DNA from: Ascochyta rabiei
Lineage: Eukaryota; Ascomycota; Dothideomycetes; Pleosporales; Didymellaceae
NCBI RefSeq assembly: GCF_004011695.2
Contig: NC_082419.1
Location: 868,001-932,000 of the forward strand
Direction of reading: 5' to 3'
Length of the DNA: 64,000 nt
The notes below the pieces were generated by a model, which worked only from the letters and a program-made list of their open reading frames with translations, had not been told where the DNA came from and searched no databases. This document shows positions 23,821 to 34,400 of the stretch, piece after piece; position 1 is the first letter of the stretch, and each line of letters begins with the position of its first letter. The position numbers and the translations under genes are program-made.

Positions 23821-23930
23821 GTTGTTACGTAGGCCTACATTGTAACAACCTAGGATTTACACAACAACTGCTGTAACTCTACTAGTTTTAATCGGAATCT
23901 TACAGTATATGGACTGTTTAAAAGCGCTTG
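23821..23930 (+). repeat. Perfect 110-bp inverted repeat, right arm
   Basis: This is the partner of 23409-23518. It begins GTTGTTACGTAGGCCTAC and ends AAAAGCGCTTG. Confidence 0.85.
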
Positions 23931-24000
23931 TTTCACGTTACATTTCTGTAGTACAAAGTTTTGCAATAACTGCTATGGTTAAAGAGTTGGACGCTGACAC

Positions 24001-24180
24001 CTACCCTACCCAACCCCTACCTAACCCCTACCTAACCTCTACCCCTACCCCATGTGGACCCTACCCTACCCCTACCCGTACCCCATGTGGACCCTACCCT
24101 ACCTCTACCCCTACCCCATGTGGACCCTACCCTACCCCTACCCGTACCCTATGTGGACCCTACCCTACCCCTACCCTCTT
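24001..24180 (+). repeat. 33-bp tandem minisatellite (CCATGTGGACCCTACCC type)
   Basis: The marker ATGTGGACC recurs at 24052, 24085, 24118 and 24151, a strict 33-bp period, within C-rich CCCTACCCCTACCC sequence. It is the inverse-strand counterpart of the left G-rich array. Confidence 0.85.
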
Positions 24181-24220
24181 AGTATAGAATTAGCGTGGGT
24201 AGGGGTAGGGTAGGGTAGGG

Positions 24221-24238
24221 GTACATCACGTGATGTAC
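24221..24238. repeat. 18-bp perfect palindrome GTACATCACGTGATGTAC
   Basis: This perfect self-complementary site lies between a G-rich and a C-rich run near the right end of the foldback element, so the surrounding 80 bp can fold as one hairpin. Confidence 0.85.
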
Positions 24239-24283
24239 CCTACCCCTACCTAACCCCTACCCTTTTACCACCGTACATAAAGG

Positions 24284-26330
24284 CCTAAGAGGCCTTTGCA
24301 GTAATACATATAGTACGCAAGAAGTAGATATAGGAAAGAAGGACTTTTATTATTTATAATAACCCTTATAGGGTCCTATTAGGAGATACTGCGTAGGGCA
24401 TAAGGCCTAGCGCAGAAGAGCTTAGGGACCTTACAGCAACAGCACACTGCTACCTTACACACCTACTACCTAGTAACTAGCAGTAAGCCTTAAGACTTAA
24501 AAAAGATGTTGTTATTTATAGATAGGGAATAACAGGTAGCAGTAGCTGTGTCTAGGGCCTAGTTTTACGCATTATAGCAGCAGCAGTTAACCTTATAGTT
24601 ATTATTACTACCCTCTATATCTACCTTAATAGTACTGCTACGCGTTAACTATAATATTTCTTTAAAGTTATAGTTAGGCGTGCGCAGCTCTATAGAGGAA
24701 GGTAAGTAGTAATAGTAGGTAGGCGTGCGCAGCTCTATAGGGGAAAGGAAGCAGTAATAGTAAGGGGGCGCAGAGGACCTTATAAGGGAGGGAGAGCAGC
24801 ACTAGCACAGGGGTGTAGGCAACTCTGTAGGGGAGGGAGAGCAGCAGCAGCAAGGTAGCAAGCAGAGCTAGCAGACAGACAAGCAGCGCTTGTTAGGGGA
24901 GTTAGAGCAGCAGCAGCAGGATAAGCAGGATAACAGGGCGTACTCTAGGCAGCAGCAGAGCGTAGTAAGCAGGTACTTAACTTAGTTAATAGTGTCCTTT
25001 AGATCTAGTTAGCTACACACCTAATATAGACAGAAGTTCTTATAGTAGTATAGGCCTAGACTACCTCTATACAGTTTATACGCTTAGTCTAGAACCAGAA
25101 GGCTAACCCTATAGTAGCTATAAACTATTAGAGGTAGGCATCTAGTTAGTTACTGCTATAACGCCTAGACAACAGCGTAGTAGGCAGAGTAACCTAAGTA
25201 CTAGGCTTAGTAGGGGAACAGGCAGCGTAAGTAGAGGTTAACTGCTTTGCTAGCGTAGGGTTAGCTAGGGCTAGGTTAAGCACAGCCTTGTACACCTGCT
25301 AGTGCTTATAGTAGGCGCCTAGTAAAAATATTATATTAGAAAGGAACACCTATAGTAGTAATAAGGGGGTAACTTACAGTAGAACACAGGCCAACGCCCC
25401 TAGTTAGCCTTATTACTACCTACACCCTAGGTGCTAGGTGTCTTAACATAGGCGTTACTAGCACAGGCTAACACCTTAGCTACTGTTAGTTAGAAATAAG
25501 AGGCTAGAACAGGAACATCTACGTTAATGTACTACTTAAAATTACACTAGGTATAGTAGAGCTTAGTATTTATAGTAAAGAGGTTGTGATTATAGATATA
25601 GACGTGCTTATGCTTAGCGTAGGTATAATAGGTCTTACTGGTGCCTAGAACGTAGTTAGCTATAGAAGGAATTAGCAAGTAAGTAGACCTATAATAGACG
25701 TAGGCACTTATAAGACTAACTAGTAAGAATATTAAGAAGGTAGTAGGGGTAGTATAGGACAGCGCTAGTAGAGACAGGGACTAGGTCCTTATTATCTAAG
25801 TTGCTCTTAACTTTATAGTTGCCTATATAATAGCAGTAAGCTTTCTATATATATAGTTAGGCCTTATAACTAAATTAGAAACTATAGATAAGATATACTA
25901 GGGGTATATTGTAGGTAGAGGGGAGGGACTATAGCAGACTACAACCGCCCCCTCTAGGGGGACTACTAGCTCCTTAGCTAGTAGCCTAATAGCTATAACT
26001 AGAGGTAATAACAGATATAGCAGGTAGAGTAAGAGCGCGTACAAAAAATTAGGTAGGCATGTTATAGGTAGGTTAGGTAGGAGCGTAGAGTAGTATAGTG
26101 TCTAACTTAGGCAGGTACGCTAGGTAAAACAAAAACAACCTAGGTGTGTGTAGGGACTACCCTAGGTAAACTACAGACTAGACAAGCAGCTAACTACTAA
26201 GAGCTAGACCCTTACGCAACCACAACTAGCCCTAGAGTTCACCTACTACTAGCATCCCCTACGCTACGCTAAATATAAAAAGGACCTAATAACAGTATAT
26301 ACAGCCTAGGGGAGATAGGGAAAGGAGGTA
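24284..26330 (+). other. Post-chromodomain region of Gypsy copy 2, unassigned
   Basis: About 2 kb continues from the end of pol to the polypurine tract. It contains CAG-rich patches (about 24550-24970) and TAG-dense frames on both strands. I cannot assign an extra gene. Ty3/Gypsy elements normally have only a short untranslated stretch here, so this may be an additional frame or a captured sequence. Confidence 0.5.
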
Positions 26331-26485
26331 TGTTATAGGCTTAGACCTTGTCTAAGCCTTAAGTAAGACAGGACAGTTACGTGCCCTACAGACATATTAG
26401 AAGGACACGCAACGTGTTACCTCTATAAGAGATACAATACTATATTAACCCTTATTGCATTTTACCCTAAGGCTAGTCTATAACA
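26331..26485 (+). repeat. 3' LTR of Gypsy copy 2
   Basis: This is the 155-bp partner of 18053-18207, preceded by the purine tract. Confidence 0.92.
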
Positions 26486-27299
26486 GGTAGGATCTTAGCC
26501 TTCTAGGCTTATGTTAGCTTATATAAGCATAATATAACTTATATATTATCTTTACAGAGCAGCCTAAAGCCTAGCACTATATATTAGTAGTAATATATCT
26601 ATTATTATTACTTTATATAAAAGCGTTTTAGTAGAAAGATATAGCTTTAGGACTATCTACTATTCTTATTAACCTCTATTTAGCACGTTAGGACGCAATT
26701 CCTTAAAGTCTAGACTCTTTACTACTCTAGCAACTGCAACGCTGTAGTTGTTAGCGTTAATGTCTAAGATATCCTAGTTAATCTTTAACTCTTCTCTAGA
26801 GGTGTTAATAAACCTAGTAAAGGCAGCGCTGTTGTTTGTTGTTCTAACACCCTTAATCTTCTATCCTGTTTACTAGTAGATAGTTTAGTAAAGCGCCTTC
26901 TTACACATCTTAACAAAGGTCTAATTAGTAGCCTGCTGTTTCTTAAGCTTATAGAGAAGCTCCCTTCTACTTTAATTAGCTTCTCTAAGCTGCAGCAGTG
27001 TAGCTACTAGTTTGTTGTTATTGCTTATAGGGAGTTACTACATTCTAAGCTCTATATCTCTTATCTTATTACCTACTTAGGTAATCTGCTGCTAGAGTAT
27101 AGCCTTATTCTGCTAGAGCATTATGTCCTTTATCTCCTATATTAGATACTCTTAGCATAATATTATAATGCTAGGGCCTGTTAGAGCAGAATATATAGAG
27201 TTACAGGACAAGGAACTAGTACACTGTAGCTGTAGAGAGGGCGACGCTTGGGGTGCCTTTACAGTCGCTTAGCTGCCCTCTAAACGCCTTAATCCGCTT
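26486..27299 (-). mobile_element. RIP-degraded coding remnant, unassigned
   Basis: Read on the minus strand (about 27190 to 26660), broken frames give Gln/Lys/Leu-rich heptad-like helices followed by a stretch with VVKSLDFKELRPN. This suggests a former coiled-coil protein of a repeat family. No terminal repeats are found and the family is not recognised. Confidence 0.35.
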
Positions 27300-29939
27300 A
27301 AGCAGTAGACTTTGCAGAACAGGCTAAATCACGCGAAGATTGGTGCTAACACTCTTAATAATATCAGGAGCCCCTTTCACCCCATTAATAGTCTGAAAGA
27401 GGAACTAAACGCTCTGAAGGGCCGACGTGGTAATGCCTACAGTAGAGGCAGCAATGCTGAGAGGATCTACCATTGTGATGAAAGAAGGTTTAAAGCACTA
27501 GACTAGCGCTTCTAAGCTGTGCAAAGAAGAGGCAGCTATTATAGTTTATGTAGTAAGGGGGTAACAAAATGTATAACAATTAAGGGCTGCAGCTTTAGCT
27601 AGAGTTGTAGGTAAACAGTAGCTAAGGGGTTGCAGCCCATCATCTTGCACACCTTGGCGCTGCGCTATTAACCAGCCTAATAAGAAACAATTAGTACTTG
27701 GTTGTACTCTGTGTTGCAAAGCAGAACTCTATACACGGCTCTACGTTGTATATTTTGTAGAAGTCTTGTTACAGCTATAGCATTGATGTTGCCCAATGGC
27801 TAGCAGCTCTCTACCCTATTCCGCTTTCATTCATGGCACGTCCGCAACCAACAGAGGTTAGGAGTTTGCCAGCGTCAACCTTGGAACTATTAACTATGCT
27901 GGGAGCGACAGCAGATCTGGTAAAGTGCACTGAATCGCTCTTGTTCTGCTGCCAATTGCTAACAAAGCCACTTGACAGACCTGACTGAACAAGCGGTCGC
28001 TGCTTGTCGTAACGCGCTCTTTCTTACCAATCCTCATGTCAACTGCAAAAGTCTAATCAGCGCAAAAGGCGTAAGAGTAGCAGGCACATACAGATAGATA
28101 ACTAACAATAAGCGCTACTGCATCTGGCTGTACAACAATCCTAGTAGTAGTAGCAATAACAACAACAACGCGTGCCTGCTGTGGATCTTAGGCAGACCAG
28201 GCAAGGGCAAGACAATGATGTCTGTCTTCCTAATAGAGGAACTAGAGAGACATACTGCTAGCAGAGAAGATACAGAGCTAGTGTTCTTCTTCTACAGCGC
28301 CAAGGACAAGAAGTGTAACATAGCTGTAGCTGTACTGTGTAGACTAGTGCACTAGGTTATTACTAAGCAGCTGCAGCTAGTTAAGCACGCGCTGCTGTAC
28401 TTTAAGACACCTAAGAGAATGTAGCAGACACTGTTATCTCTAGAGACGCTATAGCTTATCTTTAGTAAGCTTATTGCAGACATAGAACTTAGGACAATGT
28501 TCTGCTGCCTGCATGCTTAACAGGCTTAACAAGTGCCACAAGGACACGCTAAGAGTGCTTTTGCTAAGACTTGTTGCTTTACTTGCTAGTAGACCTCTAC
28601 TATTAACTTAGAGCACGTTTAACCTAGTAATAGTTAGCTAAGATATACCTGGCCTGTAAGACTGCACAAGGGTAAGACTAGATTCTAATAATAACAAGAA
28701 GGTAGTTAGTAATATTGAGCTGTTTGTGTCTGCACGAGTACAGGAGCTGTTAAGGATTAATAGGTTTAATAACAACTTTTAAGCGTCTGTGCAGACAGCC
28801 CTCCTAACACGTGCTAGGGGTATATTCTTATAGGTAGGCTTTGCAGTGTATAAGTTGTTACAGAAGCAGACATATAGTAAGATCTTAGAGGCGCTTAAGA
28901 ATCTGCTAAGTAATCTTTTAGCAATTTACAGCTGCATGCTGCTACAGATCCTAGCTAAGCAGAGAGAGATAAGCTGTGCAATCTTACGCTAGGTAATAAT
29001 GGCTTTCTGCCCCCTACAGCTACAAGAGCTGGCTGCTGCAACAGCTGTCTAACCCTTCTCCCCTTAGGTAACTATAAGACAAGCAATCCTTAATGCGATC
29101 GCTCTATGCAGACCTCTACTAAGGGTGCAAAAGCAGGAGATCAGCCTAGTCTACCAGTCAGTACAAGACTACTTGCTACGCAACAAGCGCGACAGCAATG
29201 CAGTGCTAGAGGGGTTTTAGCTTGAGGCAGAGAGCGCACACCTTAAGCTGGCATAAGTATGCCTAAGCGGCGTTGCGCAGAGCAACTTGCAGCATTAGGC
29301 TGTTAACTTAGACGCTGAGCTAGACACTTAGAAGTCTCTGCTGCTGTGATATGCAACGCTTTACTAGCCTAAGCACGCAAAGAGCTGTTATGCGCTAGTA
29401 GTAGAGCTTATAGACCATTATGCGATTTTCTCCTAGAGAGAATTGTCTTTGCAAAACAACTGGTGGGAGACCTACAACAAGAATGTAAGAAGTTATTAAC
29501 TTAAGCCCCTACTAGCTCTGCACATGGCGTGCGCTTTCAGCATCGTACTGTGGGCAGAAGCGGTACTAGCAAAGAAAAGTTGGAGGCTAAGATACCACCT
29601 GTGTGTAAATAAGAAAAATGCTAGTGGGAGACTGTACTGCACTTCGCAGCTTGGACAAAGAATGAGGCAATGGTGCAGTTGCTGATAAACAGTAGAGCGG
29701 ACATCAAGGTAGAGAACGTTCGCGGAGAGACAGCGCTGCACAAGGCAATTTGGGATGGAAACAAGGCAATAGTGCAGCTTCTAGTAGGGAGAGGAGCGGA
29801 AATTGGTGTAAAGGACAGCGGTGGAGAGACAGTGTTGCACTCGGCAGCTTGGAGAGGTAACAAGGCGGTAGTGCACTTGCTTTTAGACAGAGGAGCAGAC
29901 ATTAAGGCGACGGACAAGTATAGGAGAACAGCACTCTAG
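27300..29939 (+). pseudogene. NACHT-ankyrin NOD-like receptor (STAND) pseudogene
   Basis: Broken frames on one strand read as a fungal NLR. A variable N-terminal part comes first. Next is a lead-in of the 'NNKRYCIWLYNN' type, the P-loop LWILGRPGKGKTMMS (about 28185-28230), then a NACHT segment FFFYSAKDKKCNIAVAVLCR (Walker B region decayed) and a winged-helix region with CPLQLQELAAA near 29010. The C-terminus holds at least three ankyrin repeats in one intact 89-codon stretch (29670-29939), with the motifs GETALHKAIWDGNKAIVQLL and GETVLHSAAWRGNK. Fungal NLRs act in heterokaryon incompatibility and non-self response (family knowledge). Many TAG stops block expression upstream, while the ankyrin end is nearly undamaged. 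Confidence 0.75.
29670..29939 (+). other. Intact ankyrin-repeat segment of the NLR pseudogene
   Basis: Eighty-nine codons without a stop contain tandem 33-residue units with the pattern G-ET-LH-A-W-GN-A-V-LL--RGA-I--D. The frame closes at 29939 (TAG), where the pattern stops mid-repeat, so the original gene was probably longer. Confidence 0.75.
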
Positions 29940-31440
29940 CAGTATGCTTGTTAACAAAATTACAATACAATGTGGCAAGCTTGCCTGCAGGACTAGAGTG
30001 TTGCCGCCTCTATATTGTGCTACAGTCTTGTCGTGCTCCTGCCTTTGCTGCCGCGATTTGTCTACATACTGTAGTATGATATCGCCATGACCATATCTAC
30101 AACTTGTAGAGAGCTTTCGCCTTTGCAGAGCCTTGCAAGCATCCATGTAGCGGCTAGCCCTAATAGAGGTAAGCTTACTTTAAGCGATACAAGAGCCCTT
30201 GTAGGCTAAGTGTATTTTGTAGTGTGTAGACTGGAAGCTAATTATGCAAGCCAGTCTAACATCCGCACAGTGACTTTTAACTGCGTAGATTTGATTTAGA
30301 TCTAACAAGGAACAGCACATGCCTTGTGTCCATTCAAAAACCACACCTCTGGTTAGGGTGTAACCTTATGGCTGCACGTAGCTGTCATTTAAGGCTTTAA
30401 TAGCGTCTATCTCTTGCTAAAAACAATTAGTGGCGACCTCTAGAGGGTTTTAATTGTATTTTAAGATATTTGCAGTAAAGATACTTAACTTAGGTCCTAG
30501 GATTGCATGTATGCCTAGGGCTACATAAAGGGTTAGTCTAGAGACAAAGGTTAGTCTAGAGACTAGCAGACAGGGATTTTCCTATGTAACAGCTCTGTCA
30601 GGCGTTAGTTTAGCGTGAACTGAGCCAATGTGCAGATTTTTAAAAGAGATTATAGGCAACATCGGGATCCTCACTTGAAACCAGTTGAGGGGCGGAGACC
30701 ACAGCACGCAACAGATACTTGATCCACACATCTTGTAGCAGGTCCTGTGCTAAGCATTCTAGCAAAAGTAAATGTTAAAGACAAGGGGTGCACTGGTACA
30801 TGAAGTGTACGTATTGTGGAAGTATAAAAAGCATGCAAAACTGTCATCCTAAGTGGCTTCTGCTTCGATTTATACGAAACCCCCTAGGATGACTTTACTT
30901 GGTAAAGAGCTACTTGGGATGACATAATATAAATAAGCGCACTGCTCAACCACTACTGGAAGTACTCGTCAACAGAGGTTCTGACCACCTGTCTCCAAGT
31001 ACATCGTCAGTACTAAGACACAGATTTTCCTACTCTTTGTTGTTCCCTATACGTATCAGTGTATTTCCCTTCCTGCTCCTTTTAATTAGTCTGCAGATGC
31101 TATACCACGGACAAAATGCTAGTACACTCATTACTCTGTCAGCCGTCATATCTATACTCCAGACATATCCTTAAGGAAAATCTCATATTAATGTCCGTAT
31201 CAAAGCAAGATGTCTGCTTAAGTGCTGCAGCACGTAGAGGGAGAAAGGGAGAGGAAGCCATAACTTAATTAGAGGGCACTAGTGGGTTCAGCATGGCTCT
31301 ATCTTATCCCTGGCTCTTTATTACCTGAATGGAACGCGCTTGAAGCATCGAGTCACGCTCTCTTTAGCCGTCGCTAGCTGCCCCTGGCTTTTCTAGACCC
31401 CTACTGGCAATGCCTCTACTATTTAATATTCCTTTACTAA
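29940..31440. other. Mixed-composition sequence, no supported gene
   Basis: The sequence is moderately AT-rich and less RIP-damaged than its flanks. A short direct repeat, GGTTAGTCTAGAGAC twice with 3 bases between, lies at about 30530-30565. No frame with recognisable content. Confidence 0.4.
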
Positions 31441-34400
31441 TAATGCATAAAAGATATAACATAATCTTTACCTAATTTACTATACCTATATTCTACAGCT
31501 ATAGTCCTGCCAGCTACAGAGGTATGCAGAACAGGGAAATAGGCCTATTAAGACGCACTAATATTATAACATAACTACTAAGCAGCTATACTAGCTTATA
31601 ATATAGAAAAGACCTATTACTACTAAGTAGCTAGCAGCTTTAAAAAGGTTTAAAAAAGGGTATAAGGCTAAAGTCTACCTTATATAAAGTTATAGTTAAG
31701 CAGCTAAGGCTATATAGATACTACGCTAATATAACTCCCTACTATAGAGATAAGGCAGTATACTTAGTAGATCTATAGGGGTATCTTTATTTATAATTAG
31801 GCTACTTTATAAGTACCTAGATAACTGTAATAACTATTACTGCTACTGTTCTTAGAAAGACCTTAGTCTAGTAAGCAAGACAGAGTAGTTAACTTAGAAA
31901 GTAGACTTAGGTAACAAGAGATGCTCTATTATAAGTAACATATAAGATTTAAAGAATATTAGCTCTAAATATGTCCTAGGTATAGATTAAATCCTTATAA
32001 GCAGTAATCTAGGTGTTTAGGTTAGGGAGATGCACCTAGGTTAAATAATACACTCTTATAACTATTCTTTAGTTTATATAGCAGCTTTAGTACTATATTA
32101 AAGTAAAGCATCTGTCTTATAATATACAGGTTAAGGAGAGGCAATAGAAAAAAAATAGATTTAACTTTAGTCTGTGTGGAACAGCTAGATAGCAGCTATC
32201 TTACGGCTAATAATTAAGTCTAGACCACCTTAGGGTACTAGAATCCACTAAAACTAGGATAATACTAACCTAGATAGCTTTCTTATATTTTAGAGCGTAA
32301 CTGCTTATAACGCAATCTAGTGCACCTAACAGACCTACACCTATATCTGTACCTACTATATATTTCTCTTTATTACTATTACTACGCTACAACGTCTAAA
32401 ACACTATCTAAACCTATAAAGTTGCCTCTGGTATTGCGTCTAGTAGCTCTAATCAACTAAGTAGCTCCTGGTTTAGTGGTCCAGCGCTTAATGCTAGCTA
32501 AGTAAAAAGGGAGACAGCACAGCAACTGGGTGGAGGCGCAGGCCTACTAACATTAGAGATAGCAATGTAAGAAGAGAGAAGGTATACCAGAAGGATGCTT
32601 TAGCACAAGTTAATAATAGTAGTCTTTCTAGCAAGCAACACGCTAGTAAGAAGCATCGCTCTGCACAGCTAAGTTAACGCTGTAACTATGTTTATAATAA
32701 TAAACATAATTAATAATAATATAAATCCCTTTTTAGTATGTGCTATACTAGAGAGCTTATAGCTCTCTAGTAGCTAACGCAAGAGTGCTATAGATAAGAG
32801 TAATATTATAGTAAAGTAAGTAAGTATAGGTAACTTCTTGGTATAGCACGTCTCTTTAGTCCTAATTACTATTAGTAAGATTAAGATTAAAGTGTAATGT
32901 ACCTATATAAAACTAGGCATAATATCTAATACTATTATAACTATTACAAAGTACGTTAACTAGACAGTCTAGCGCAGATATTAGAAGAATTACAAGATGT
33001 AGGTAAGCTAATTAAAGTATAACTATAAGTTAGTAATATTAAATTAAAAAGGCCTGTTTTCTTATATTAGTGCTAACTGTAAGCTAAAGACTACATATTG
33101 TACCTATCTTAAGCTAGCTACACCCTTCTTTTCTTAAGGAGAACGTAGCTATAATCTTAGCTATACTAGTAATTAACAGGCCTATCTATATAATATTAAA
33201 TATTAAAGAGAGAGCCCTTTCTAAGCAATAGTTACGCCCTAAGAGTCTACCTTTTAAGCTAAGCTAGTCTTTAGCGTTAACGTATATAAGCATAGCACTT
33301 AGCAAAAGCCTAAATAAGAAAGAGCAAGTAAAGCTAATAAGAAGAATAGGAGATATGCTAGAAAGAAGCTATAGAGCACTATTATAGAAAGGCGCCCTCT
33401 AATATACTTAACTAATATATTAGTCTACTTTACGTACTAAGCGTGTTTACTATAAGCTTTTAAGCCTAGCACTAGAAGGAGCATTATATAAATAAGGTGT
33501 TACTAGTATTATAGTATTATAGGCTGTAACAATCTAGTAAGGCAGCTATTTATTAGAGCAGAATTATAGAAAGGCGCACTATTACTATGCTAAACCTACC
33601 TTATTCTTAGAAGGACAGCGCCTCTATATGTAGCCCTAAGTAGTAACGCATAAACCCTTACGTAGTTAGAACTACTAAGACCTGTAGTAGCCTTATAGGA
33701 TACTTTCTACAGACATATATAGGAGAGAGTAGGTGTTAGCTATACTAGAAGCGCTTCGCGTCTTATAGCAAACGGCGCTGCTGCTTGTACCTGCTCCTAG
33801 AGTGGAGCTTGCGATCACCACACTCAGCCCGTCGTTAGGAGAGAGAGAGCAACATGGGTTAGGTCTAGACAGGGGAGACGTGCAAAGTGGGTCCACAACT
33901 AATAAGCTATAAACATCTCTTACCATAATTAGGTGCATAGATGTTTTAGAGGAGCTTAAATAGCACCTTATGCTATATCTGCACAGATGTTAGGTATTAG
34001 GCAGAGACTTAGATGTTACGTATTACTAGCTAGCATGTTATAAGAATATATTAAAAAGGAGGTATAGGGAGTGCTAAACAGAAGCTTAGTAGGAGGACAT
34101 AGGGTATATACAGCCCTCTTATTATTAACCTTAGACCCTATAGGTCTTCTAATCCTTTCTTAAAGATACCCTCCCTCTTCTTTAGACATTACTCTCTGCT
34201 ACTATTACTCTAAAATAAGTTCTTAGGATTTAATAACAATAGTAGATAACCTAGACTTTAACTAGATACTAGTATGTGTTATACTAAGCTCTTAGCTCTA
34301 AAAGCTACTATTCCTACTAGCTACCTTTAAATAAACCTAAAATGCTCTTTTAAGTAGCTAATGTTGCAGAAGACAGCTTAGCTCCTACCTTACTAGCCCC

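Larger units (their letters stand above)
23066..24275. mobile_element. Non-autonomous hAT-like foldback element nested in the Gypsy copy
   Basis: The ends are inverted repeats of about 21-22 bp: TACGCTGGCAAAAGGGTAGG on the left and TACGGTGGTAAAAGGGTAGG as the inverse of the right. They are flanked by an exact 8-bp duplication, the target length typical of hAT transposons. The 1210-bp interior has no transposase gene. It is made of G-rich telomere-like arrays at both ends and a core of a roughly 180-bp unit present in alternating orientation, including a perfect 110-bp inverted pair. The two longest frames (23110-23430 minus, 23909-24187 plus) are mirror images of each other and translate the repeats, so they are not genes. 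hAT assignment rests on the 8-bp duplication alone. Confidence 0.8.
18053..26485 (+). mobile_element. Ty3/Gypsy LTR retrotransposon with chromodomain, copy 2, RIP-degraded
   Basis: The two 155-bp LTRs have TGTTATAG...CTATAACA ends. A purine-rich tract lies directly before the 3' LTR (26309-26330, GGGGAGATAGGGAAAGGAGG). The gag-pol order is of the Ty3/Gypsy type (protease, reverse transcriptase, RNase H, integrase, then chromodomain). The five bases outside the two LTRs (TAGTT and GGTAG) do not match, so no target duplication is seen. The internal region is about 6.9 kb once the 1.2-kb nested insertion is removed, which leaves roughly 2 kb between chromodomain and 3' LTR unexplained. Stops are everywhere, so it is immobile. 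Confidence 0.9.

Noticed and set aside
24001..24180. CRISPR-like regular repeats
   Set aside because: The 33-bp period is a continuous tandem minisatellite without unique spacers, in a eukaryotic genome.
23110..24187. Frames at 23110-23430 (minus) and 23909-24187 (plus) resembling Pro-rich proteins
   Set aside because: They start with nearly the same MDCLKALV peptide because the inverted repeat is read from both sides, and the Pro/Leu tails translate the minisatellite. They are not genes.
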